Shown in pieces: positions 12,601 to 24,600 of a stretch of DNA of 64,000 nucleotides; position 1 is the stretch's first letter; each line of letters begins with the position of its first letter. The position numbers and the translations under genes are program-made. Origin of the DNA: Formicarius rufipectus (taxonomy: Eukaryota; Chordata; Aves; Passeriformes; Formicariidae); assembly GCA_013399695.1 (NCBI GenBank), contig VXAU01003165.1:158543-222542 (forward strand), written 5' to 3'. The notes below the pieces were generated by a model. The model was not told the origin of the DNA. It did not search any database and saw only the letters and a list, made by a program, of their open reading frames with translations.

Positions 12601-15600
12601 GAAGAGAGAGCAATAGTAAAAATCCCAACTAAAACAATTAACTGTAAATAAATACAAAACTCCTCCCTCCCTTCTCTTATTCCTTGCCACTGTTTTTCAT
12701 GCACAGTCACTTTCCATCCTTGTCATCATAGGAAGGCACAATGGCATCCCTTTCTTTCATTGTTTCAAGGGCGATAGCAGCAGGGGAGATGAGAATGCCA
12801 GTTGTGTGAGAAGAGGAGGAAGGGGAGGGTGGGGTGAGCTGTCCCATGCCTGGCTGTGGTTTCTGGGCTCAGGGCTTTTGAACTGTGCCAAATCAGCACA
12901 AAGGTGATTGCTCTAATTATTTTTAAAGATAATTAGAATCCAACATACTACCTACATTTTGAATTTTAAATTGGATGGGCTATAAGAGAAAACAAGCCTT
13001 ACATTGATTTTGTCCTTTAAGCAAAGCTGTTGTAAATGTACTCTGTAATTCTGGCAGGAGGTGTCACCTGCCAGGATTGAAATGAATGATAGGCGTAAGA
13101 TTGTTGATTAATTTTGTAACAAGTGTCACCTCAAAGCTTCCTATCAGCCCTTTTCACATGGCTACTGATACTTGGTTCTCTCACAGCAAAAAGAGGAAAT
13201 TGCTTGTTTCACCTGCATTTGAAAATGGAGTGGCTCGTTCAGCTCCCTGTGAATAGAAGACTGAGAATACAAACCACGAAACTGTGTAGATAAATGTGCA
13301 GGAGAGCAGGAAAGGCACTTGAGAGATTTATATATACTTTTCTTCAGTTTGTTGTCCCACAACCCTCTTCCCTAGTCTATAACAGTATATATTGGGAGGG
13401 TAGGGAAGGACAGCCATAATTCATCCAGTGGCACCTTTTTTTCCCTCCCTCTCCTCCCTTTCTCCGCGTGGATGTGCAGCAATCCTCCAGCTCTCTGTCT
13501 ACACAAGACCTCCCATTAAAAAGAAGGTGCACAGGGGCAGTAGCAACTCTGTAGACTCAATACCTTCAGTCTGGAAGGAGAGAGATAGCATTGCTAAAAA
13601 TACGTATCTTCCTTCCCTTTCCAGGTGCTAGGAGGGTAGGTAATGCTACAGGTGGAGAGACTGGAAGAGTGTGAGAGAGGAGACTGTTAGCCTGCAGGAA
13701 ATGAGGCAGAGAGCATGTATGGGAGATGCCAGGAGAGCATATTGAGCTGAATCTTTATTTTTTTAATGCCTTTGTCTGTTTCTTACATTAACCTGATCCA
13801 AAGAAAGGACACACTTTGTTCCAGAAATAACTTAAGAATAAGTGTTTGTAGCAGACATATTAACCATGAGCTACCAAACTGGGCAGTTTTCCAGGCGTCT
13901 GCTTCAGCCATTGACCAGTGTCAATACTGCACAAGAAATCTGGCTCCAGTTTTTTAAATTACTGAAATGCAGATAGTCAGTGGAATATATGGATAAAGAA
14001 GACACTCTTGCTGATGCCAGGGAAATAAACTCAGTTACTCCCAACCTGAGATTTCATTGTTCTTGTTTCGTGCTGCATTAAATTGTATGAACCATGAAAT
14101 TATTCATTCCTTTTAAAAGCCTGTACATTTTCATTTGATGTCCTTCAGTTGTAGTGAATTCTGTATATTGATGCTTGAAAGAAGTTTCTTTATTTGTGTA
14201 AAGTCTGTTGGGCAGGCATCTCATGATCTTCTGTAACATGGGCAAAGGTAAATAAGTGTTAATCCCTCCTCTTTATGAGCTGATCCAAATAGTTAACTCT
14301 TTGGATAGGTGTTAAGCATGAAAAAACTCTAATTTATCCTTTCCTGCAGGAATTCCATTCTCTTTCCCTGCTTAGAGTTTTTTTGCAAGAGTTCAAGGTA
14401 TCATTGAACTTTTTCAGTGAACATCTTTACACTTACTTTGGACCAGAAAACTTTAGATGAGGTAACTCACGAGGTATGAATTTTATTACAGACATGAGAA
14501 GCTAATTTTTTTTCTCCTCTTCAGAAGAATTGCAGCTGCTGTAGTATTGTCGCGTGAAAATCCTAGGTGCTGGAGGAGATCCAGATTTTAGCCTATAATA
14601 ATCATGCTCTTCATTCTTTGGTAGTACACTTTTTTTCCCCAGAGCAGGAAATTTAATACCTTTTTGTTTTGAAATTTCAAGCATTTTTGCAAGGTATGAC
14701 AGGCTGTGCTTAGTTAAGTATCTTCTTTCAGTTTTGCTGTTACTGTTTTGCTTGCCATTTTTAGTGAATTTTCAGAAGGATGTGATTAGCTGACTTGTGT
14801 GTCACTTGGAATTCAGTTGGTCCCTTTCAGTCCTTTTTTAAGTTCATCAGCCAAATTTATGATGTTAACAATAATCTCTGATGTACTAGAATGAGCCTGG
14901 GCCCTTGATCTTTCAGATTGTTCAGCTTTTGATGCCGTGGCTTTGAAGGGGTGTTGATATCGCCATAAATCTCTGCAGAGCTCCAGTGGGGTGGTTTTAG
15001 CCTTCAATCTCTCGTCCTCCACTCCAGAAGCTCTCGGAGCTGAGCACACTCCCATTCGCTAATGGTTTATCTCACAAGGAAAGCAAGGGTTCACTTTCCA
15101 GCTCACATTGTGTATGTGAGGTATCCAAAGGCAAACGAGGTGCTCTGAGCTGAAATAATCAGTGTTCCATGGCATCTTTTATCAGAGTTGGAAGCCATGG
15201 CAGTCTGATACCATCTGCACACCAAATGTGCTGGTTCTTGACATTCTATGTGAGTGGTCAAAAAGGGAACAAATCCTCCCTTGATCACTGGGCTGAAGCA
15301 TTAAATGGGATGCTTTGTCCTATTTATCTTTGTAGGATTTCTTTGATCTGTGCCAACTTCAGATATTTTGGTAGTAGTTCATACCACTTACTGTCTAAAA
15401 TCTAGTTTATCTAGTTGGACCCATCAGAAAAAAGTTTGAGGTTTTCTGATAGTGGATATTTATAAGAATGCATTGGTCAGGATCTTTGTCCATGTTTTTT
15501 TCTAAAAGAAACTATAATTTTCATAAATATGGAATGCATTCACGATGCTTGAAAAGTCAGTCACCTGTGGTGTAAATACTAATAATTTCCAAAGCCTGTC

Positions 15601-18600
15601 AGTTACATCAGTGAAAGAATGTGAGCACTCGCATAACAATGCAAATTACAAAGCTTATTTCTTAGACTGAGTCCTCATAGCTTGGGATAGTGCTGTCTCT
15701 TTTTATTGGTTCACATGAGTGTTTTCGTAAACTTTAAGGGTATTCAGTAGATTAGTATTTTAAGCTGAATCGAGAAGTAGATACTGTAGGTAATGATTAG
15801 TCAAGCACTGTAGGTCCAATGAGGATTAAACTGGTCATGTATCGTGGCTCTTTGCTTCACTTTCCTGCGGAACAGTATGTAAGGGGCACTTAAAATTGAA
15901 TAGGTTGTGCTTTGGATACAAGTTACAGCTCAACATATTAGTCTTTTAATTCCCTGGGCTTCTATATTTTTAAAGATGTCATTGCAGGCTGAGGTTTTTT
16001 TAATTGTTTTTTGAGTTTTATTGTATTATATATTCTGGTTATATAATGAATATTATATATTACATACTTAGGTTTATTTCACCATTCATCTTAAAGCTGA
16101 TCCTACATATAGACAAAGACTAAAGTGGAATAGGTCTTGGCACAGGGATGCTGGAAGAGGTTCCTGGAACAGGCCTTGTAAAGCTGCTGAAGGGGTAGCT
16201 CCAGTAGCCACTAGTCAGTGTTTCAGAACCTTGCAGGAGCACTGCTATGGTGAATGCAGAACCAGATGGGTTTGCCCAATTTTAGTCTTGACTTATTCTT
16301 CAGATTCTCAGTCTCAGTCCTGGTCTCCCCTTTATGAAGCATTCATCAGAACTGGAGCTGACTAATCCGAGGAAGCTTTCTCATAGTTTTGGTTTCATGT
16401 TTACTTTAGGATTGTCTTAAATTTTTTTTCTTTTTGATTTTTTGTTAACCTCACTGGGGTAGAGTGACTGATTTCCAAGGTTGCTAGAATCTGTGCTTTA
16501 TGCAATTATGCAGAGTAGCAAACATTTTTATGTCGTTAAGACTTACTTACACATTAGAACTCAATTTAGTTCAACCTCCCCTCTCCTCTTTTCTTTACAA
16601 AGTATGAAAAGGCACATGGATCCAGTGTATTTGCATTTTTGAGATGCCAAAATGTCGGTGTGTCCCCAATCCCCTTCGCAGTAGGCCAGAGACAGAGGTG
16701 GAATTTCCCTGCCAGATGTAATAAGGGTTGATACTCCTTGGTCTGTGGGATGTTTATTGAGGAGCAGGAGAGAAAGAAAGGTCAGATTTGATGGAAACTT
16801 GTTAGAACTCTTTACTCTGAAGAGATTTTATAGTTTAGCTTCCATGCTGAGGACTGTTTTTTAGAGTGACAAACTGTTTTTGGTAGAAACCTTGCACTAT
16901 GTAGGAGCCTATGTACAATGTGATGTACATTAAGCAATAATTTCCTGAAGCAACTTGTGTAACCTAAGTGTTCTGTGCCAGCATGTCTCATTTTTGATAG
17001 ACTGGTACCGAAAGGTAAAAGTAGCTCTCTGATTGATCTCATTTTGCTTAAATATGTCTGTACACTTGCAAGCTTTTCAGCATCATGTGTTGTCCTAGTT
17101 CTAGTGCAGTTAAGGCTATTTTTTCTTCTGAACTTGCAGTGTGAATAGTACATGGCAGTCACAAAATTCATGCCTGCGGAATTGCAGAGTTGATTTAGTG
17201 CAATACTGTGAAAGAAATTAATTTGGTAACCTAGATCAAATGAAACATCACATTTTTTGAGATTATCTTCCACAGTAAGGATTAAGTAGCATGGTAGAAG
17301 ATGCAATTATGTGGAGCCACCGATTCCACTGCAACACAGTCTTGTTGTTAGGTACTTGTAGAGCTTTCAGAAGATCAAAATCTGTGTACTAGTTGAGTTA
17401 GTGCATGTTTTTGGTGTCCAGCAGTGGCATAGGAGCATGGATGTAATCTAAACCGAAAGTCTGCATTCTTGCCTCTTAAATATTTCTGAAGAAGTTGCAT
17501 ATGAAGCTCTGGTTTGGGCCGAAGATAGGGTGAATTGAAATTAACAACAACTGGAGCAGCCTGGACATTGTCCTGCAGAGCCAGCAGGCGAAGAAAGAGC
17601 CTTAAATTGCTTAAGTTACTGAAGAATTAGTCCTTTGCGTATTCTTACCATTTGCATGGAGTTAGAGGTGTCAAGATAGCAAGATCCTCAGTTTTTGGTG
17701 GACTCTGATGAGTATGCAGACATGGTTAGTGAAGCAGTGTCAAATGTGGCCAGTGCCTTGTATTTTCTTTGGGTGATGGCTGCACCCTTAAGCAATAAGA
17801 GAGGTTCAATTTGGGATGAAACTCCAATTTATTGATAAATAGTGCAGGACCTGAAATATGTGGCTTGTGTTGACCATGACTATTACCCTCTCTTTGTATA
17901 TCTATCTTTCTGTCTGTATGTGTACACAGAGTATTTGGCTCCGAAGCAGGGCTTTCAGTTAGGCTGAGGAAATCAAAATATGTAGAAATCCACATTTCTG
18001 GTAGCTTTTGCAGAGGCTTCACAGTTCTGAGGCAGGCTCTTGTCAGCCATAGTCAGTGTCTTGTGTAGCAGTTTGTGACCATAATTTCTGTCTTTAAATT
18101 GATATATGGATTTGAGTTAGGTCATCTAAACCTGCGAGAGCCAAGTATCATAATGGACTGTGCAGTTCTTTGATTTGATTGGCAAAGGACCAAAGTTTTT
18201 GGCTGTTTTCCCTTGGATCGGGTTGGGGTTTTGGGAATAAAGTCCTTGAAGAGCGCAGGAGAGAGGAGAGGTGCTGTTTGCGCTATTTTTCTTTTCTTAA
18301 TGGATACTACAGAAGCCACAACTCTAGGGACAGGTCTGATGCCTGTGTTAGTTTGATGCCTTTTGGTCACAGTGCAGAGGTGAGCAGTTTCAAGGTTCAG
18401 GTTTAGGTTATTTTCATGTCTTGTGTTTAGAGTCTGAGCGGCTAAAGCTGTGAGAGCGGTTTGCTACCAGATGCTGCAATCTGAAGAGCAGGGAGGGGAC
18501 TCAGGTAGAAAGTGCTGTGTAACACCAGCATTTTTCTTCATGGTGGGAACCTTATTGCTGTTGGCCTTTTTAACCTCAAGCCACGGTGGATAAATAGGTA

Positions 18601-21600
18601 TAATTTTGGAATCTGGAATTGTGACCTGCCTAATTGTGGTGACAAAATGAATGATAGGAGTTACTGAGTTGTGAGGGTCTGTAGAGATTAAGATTCCTTA
18701 ATTCTCATGTTCTGTCCAAATGGCAAATAGTTTTCTTGATATTTTAGTATTTCTGCAGAAACACACTGTGGATTTTGTGGTGATGGCAGGTTCTGACAGA
18801 AATTGTTATCCTACTGAGAATGCTTTGCATCTAAGAATACAGTTAGAAAGAAATGGTAAATTGATCACTTACTCTCCATGAATCCCATAAATTAAAAAAA
18901 ATAAATTCTTCCCAAAGCAGACTTGTGTGCTGACAGTATCAAAGAGCAAAACTTCTGGCAGCAATTGTGATTATAATATGGGAAGGTGCCATATGTGTTT
19001 GCCATGTTACACAACATGAACTTGATTATCCAGCTTTACCCAGGAGTAAGTACTATGATTTTCAGGAGGGGCAAAATGTCACTTCATTTTGTACAGCCAC
19101 AGGACTCATTGTGTCTGTCATATGTGGCTGCTTCTTTGCTCATCTTGAAAAAACAGTAAAAATAGATGAAACTGCATTAGAAGAATTCTAGTCAGTAGTA
19201 GAATGATAAACAGTTATCTAAGGAAGTTAAAAAATCTTGTTTTCCTTTACCTCCCCTTCTTCTTTCTTCCTAAAAACAGTATTTAAGGAGCTAAACATTC
19301 ATAAATGTGTGCTGGAAATTAGCTAAACAGTCAAAGGTATTGAAAACACATTTGTTTGTCACTGGTGAATTAACGCGTTTTAAATGTGATTCTTTGTTTC
19401 CAGGCCTTTTTGCAAATGTGCAATCTGCCAATCCAGGTGGTTTGCAGGGCAAATGCCGAATACATGTCCCCATCTGGTAAGTGTGGCCTTCATTTAGATT
19501 ACTATGTTATACCTCCATTTTGATACCATGGCAACTACGCCTTGTCTTGCTGATAACAGTCGGTCAGTGCTACACTGTGTGTGTGTTGCCTTTCCCCCTC
19601 CTCTCCAGTTTCTCCTCTGTTAACAATCAAAACAGTGAAATGCAAAGTAGTGTTGGCACAGTGTGTAACTGTGCCTGTGACTGCAGTACCTACATAAAGC
19701 ATTCAGACAGGTGGAAACCTTCTCTCAAATGTCCTGAAGTAGGAAAACATACATGTTTTAAAGTGGCTTTATTCTGCATGCAGGGAACATTCCAGAGAAT
19801 GCTGTTGTATTTGCCTATTGCTGGAGTGAGACAACACCAGAGAAAGATTCTCTTTTCTTAACCTGTCTAGGACATGATTGTCAGAATGTTGATACAGGAA
19901 ACCAAAGAGTGCATTGTCACTGTTAAGGGTGCCAGGTGATTTTCAATCTTCCTCAGATTCATGAGACCATCTGGAAAAAAATCCAAGCCCACCATCAAAC
20001 AATTACTTATTAGAAGGGTACAGAGCCTACCTTTTGCTGGAGGTGGCAGGTTGCCTAAAAATGTCCAGAGGCCAGCTTCAGAAGGTTGCCTGAAAATCAG
20101 AGAGAATTACAAAATGCAGGGTGCAGAAGTCTGGCAATCCTTGCACTCTGTCCCACACTTTTGTTGTGTGAGGAGGTAGATATTTACTGATTACCTAGCT
20201 CTGGATAATGACTGCCAGATGGAATTGCCTGCCAGTATATGTCTGCTACCTATATGGGTTCTGCAGCTGCTGCTGATATTTTTGGTTAAAGCAGTGAAAT
20301 GAGGCTATTTAAAACAAACAAACAAAACCCAATTGCCTGGCAGAAATGAAAAATACCCAGCAAAATATGCAGGTATATAAATTATTTATTTGTAAATAAA
20401 GAGAGCTTTGAAATGCTGAATCCATGCACACAGGAGCATCTTGTATGTGCAGGACTAGGACTGGTGACAGTTCCATGCTCTCACTTCTCTGCCACCTGAA
20501 CCTCATGTGTGCACTTGCTGGCCTCTGATGTAACCTGGGTCTGAACACTTCCTTCTTCTACTGAAAACAAGGAGCACAAGAGGGAAAATGATACTGCTTC
20601 AGTTTTAAATGTAGGTAGAATTACATGTATTTTTTCCCTTACTCCTGGAATCCTTAATATTTTATTCACTTGCCTCATTTCCTTTCTTTATGTTGATTTA
20701 CTGATAATTCAACGAAGATTTTTATTTGTTCCCTTCTTCTTCCCTGCCACCTTCTGTCTTGCAGCAGCAAAGATCTGCATCTCCTTGTTTTGGGAGGAAG
20801 GTTATTTATCTCATAGTCATTGCAATAACGAAACCCATTCTAAGGGAGTCAAAAGTACAATACCAAAGGACTGTCTTGATATGTGAAGTACAGACTGATT
20901 GAAACCACTGAAGTCTTCAGCATAGATGTCTGTGTTTCCATCTGCAACCTGCAGTGTGTGGATACAGATGAAGCCTTTGTTGGTGTGATGCGCTTCGTCT
21001 ATTACCCTAGGCTTATCAAGCCAGTGAGAACCGAAGCTTGTGACAAAAAACATGACTGAATCTGGTGTTAACATGAACAGTTTGAGCTGGGCCAGACAGT
21101 AGGTTGCGTTTCAGGGAAAAGAGTCAATGTATTCCTAATAACATATTTGCACTCAAGCAGGTACTGATCGTGCTCTTTGGAGCGTCTGTTAAGAGCTGAG
21201 TTTGCCCATGATGAGAGGCAGGAAGGTGCTGTGTCCCTGGCACTGTGCAGGCTCATTTACTGCCTTTGGGCTGGAGGACATCTTCAGTAATACAAATCAG
21301 CTAGCATTTCTCTCCATTTTATGGATTATTTTAATCATGTAAATAATCCTAAAGGATTTAGTCTTAAATATAAGGTTGATGTCTGTCAATTGCATTTGAA
21401 GATTTGTAAGAAGAGCAGCCTGGTTAGAGTGGCTTGGAAGAAGAACTCTCAGCCTCACATGTTTAGAGCTGGGAAGAGGGGCATAGGGCAACATCTGTCA
21501 TGCTTCATGGCTTGCTGTGAGTACAGGGCTTCTTCTTGTATCTGCCTGTCTTAAAGCTTTGCCTTAGTTCTGTGGGTTGTTGTTGGCTGGACTTCACGAA

Positions 21601-24600
21601 CGAAGATCTTGGGATAAGCCTGCGCAATGGATTTTTTAAGTGAGGCACAGTGTGCGCAGAACTGGCCCCACTCCCTTTACTCCTGAGGTTCATCTTGCCA
21701 CGGCCGAGCACCCTCGGACGGCGACAGCGAGTTCCTCCAGGGTTCGAACCGGCGTCCTCAGAGGAGGAGCCGGCTCCACAGGCGGGGGCCTACGCCACTT
21801 GGCCAACGCCCGCCGCCTCTCAAGTGTAACATACAAACAGCAAAGCAATAATGTCAGGCTGTTGAGAAATCCTGGGAGCCCACGTGGGTCAGAGCAGCAG
21901 GGGAAGACCTCGCCTTGTCCTCTCTGCCACCAAATGACAGAAACGTGGCACTGCAGCCACGCCTGTAACACAGGCTGGGACAGGCCCCGAAAGGTGGCAC
22001 GGAGTTCTGTGCGTACAAGAAGTTACCAAGCAGAGAACGTGATAAGTATAGACTCAGAAGCCCTCTGAACCCTGCCCCGAAATTCTGCCAGTGACACCAT
22101 TATTTCCTAGTCTCCTTTTGAGGACAGGTTGATTTTAACCCTTCTCCATATTGGACCCTCAGGGCTCATCTTCATAGACTCAATGTTGAGCCTTGCTTGT
22201 TATAAGCTTTAACCACATCTTGCTTCCATGATTTTGGAGGAGCTCCTTCCCTCTTTCAGTCTCCCAAGATTGTGAAGCTGTGAGTCTTATACCAAGAACC
22301 TGTTCCTGATCCCAGGATCATGGGGGCTCTCAAATGCCAGCTCACAACTAGAGAGTGAAGACATGGGCAGGCAGCAGTAGCCGGCTGGCCCAGTTGTTGC
22401 AAATCTGAAGGACTAGAGGAGGGGAAGTATCAAGACTTTGCCTTACTGAGTGCGCTTTTACACTTCCCTCTCCTTGCTTTCCTAACCACAATACCATGTC
22501 TCATGTCATCCTCTCAGCAGATCTTTCCCTACAAGTGCTTTAGAAGGGATGGTGGGAATACACTGTGTCCAAAAACTTTTAGTCAAGGGCTGTATCTGCT
22601 TTCCTGGGACTTCCCAGCTGTACTTCAGAGAAACATTGAATTAAGTCTTTTTAGCAAAGTAAAATCCACTATGAAAATACAAGGCAATAGATCTCACTCA
22701 ATAACTTTGAAATATCACATGTAAAAGAGTTTCAGAAGGAAGATCGGGAAGGAGGTGTTTGTTACTACAAATATTCTATGCATGTTATCTGTGTTAGGTT
22801 TACCTCTGCTTATTTGGAAAAAAACCAGACACTGATGTTCAGGTATACCTGCAGCATTTAATTGCTTTGAAAATTGTAAATTATGTTTTTTTACAGGTTA
22901 AAAAAGCTCTTACTACAATACATTTCTCCTTTTACAGGCAAAGTACCCTTTATTCACGTGGGAAATCAAGTAGTGTCTGAACTTGGACCCATTGTCCAGT
23001 TTGTAAAAGCAAAGGTAGGTAATAGTACATGTTTTTCACAAGTTAGCAAATACCACGTTAATCCTTCTTAGCACTGTGCTGATTTAATATGGTCTTCTGA
23101 AATGTTACTGAATTTGTTAAAACAGTGTAAGAATTTAGTGCTGTTTTGAAAGAAAGGGATCCTGGAATAGGACTTTGTGAAGTGAGAATGTTTTTCTTTG
23201 CTATTTACTCAAATTCTGGAAGTGAATTCTCTGCAGGATAGCTGCATATCAGTACCAGCTTCTGAGACTGTTTTTATACGTACCTTGTGTCTGGGTCTCA
23301 GAGCATTTAAACCCAGAACTGAAGTGTCAAATTCTGTTCAAATTTGCCTTGTTTCCCCGTCTCCTCAACCCTCCCCTCTATTTTGAAAAATACTGTGTTT
23401 TCACTGGGCAGTTGATGAAGCTGTATCACAGATGTAAATTTGTGTTCACTTCTTGCCACAGACAGACACCAGGAATCTGTGTGCTCAGTGTGCTCATCTA
23501 TGACTGATCTTAGTCTAAATTTCTTGTACATTAGCTTAGATTTTTTATGGATTAGATTACATTATGATGATTAATTCTAAAGGATACTGTATATAAAAAT
23601 TTCATATGTAATTTGTTATTGAACTATGTAAGAGTTATCTATGTCTATGTAATCTATGTATCTATGTGTCTATGTCTGGGTAAGAGATCTGGATCTGAGC
23701 CAAATCTCATTGGCTTCAGAGGTCCTTGGGTCATATATTGCTGAATATTCCAATATCCCTTCTTAAATGTGTCATCTCTTTTCCCCATTAGGGCCATTCT
23801 CTGAGTGATGGGTTGGATGAAGTCCAAAAAGCTGAGATGAAAGCCTACATGGAATTGGTCAATAATATGCTCTTGACAGCAGAGGTACAGCAAACCCTAG
23901 TAGCTCCACACACTTGCATAAGCAACTACAGGCAAGAAAGATTTAGGATTTTTCCCAGTAGTGGAAATATTGCTGTCCTTAGATTAGGTCATCAACTTCT
24001 GAGGTGAAAGGAGAAAGGAATAAATTCTCTGTACATTATGGATTGCTTGCTGAAGTGTTCCTGTAGACACAGGGCACATGGATGATTCCCCTCACCTAAC
24101 TGAAGTGTGTCGCCACAGTTGTAGAAGTAATTAACTGGAAAATACCAGTGGTTCCCGGGATCTTACTCCAACCCAGAGCTGGCCAGGCACCCTGCTATCA
24201 CCTCCCTCAGGGTGCATGCTCACATGTGTAGTGGGAGGCTCAGATCCTCCACAGTTCACATCCCTGACCGCTTAAGGCGACGCAGTCCCGGCATAGGAGT
24301 GGTGTTGGAAAAGCTGGCAAGGTTCAGGTGGCTGAGGAGCTGAGGGCTGGTGACCTGCACGCTGTGTTGTGAGCAGCAGAGGCGGGCCTTTGGTCTCAGC
24401 TTAGTTCTGGTGAAGTAAGGACTAGCAACTGGGCTTTTGCCTTCCAGTTTTAATTTATTTTATACATTCAGAGGTCTAACAGGAGAAATGAAATGGAAAT
24501 TTAATCTAATATAGAAAAGAAAATTCTACTACTGAAAAATGATTGTCTCTGTATTCTCCTTTATTAGGAAGTTTTACTAAGTGTTCTTCTCTTCCTAGCT

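Larger units (their letters stand above)
19477..22937 (+). other. MTX2: MTX2 intron 4
   Basis: 3.46-kb intron, acceptor after a T-rich stretch ending ttttacag. It contains a CpG-rich block (about 21640-22060) with a tRNA-like element on the minus strand. Nothing else is recognised. Confidence 0.92.

Noticed and set aside
12808..12840. G-rich stretch in intron 3 as a second G-quadruplex
   Set aside because: Only three runs of three or more G lie close together, so it does not meet the four-run rule.
21730..21812. A functional tRNA gene
   Set aside because: The acceptor strands do not pair, the T stem has two mismatches, and the GTG anticodon does not fit a class II tRNA (Ser/Leu). Kept only as a tRNA-like element.
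21918..21942. Retroviral leader-like sequence (TTTGGTGGCAG on the minus strand) suggesting a primer-binding site
   Set aside because: Match is short, no LTR pair or gag-pol sequence is seen around it, and many such 10-base matches occur by chance.
23636..23676. CTATG repeats as a CR1 3' tail
   Set aside because: The adjoining sequence on either side does not resemble a CR1 3' region. Treated as a microsatellite.
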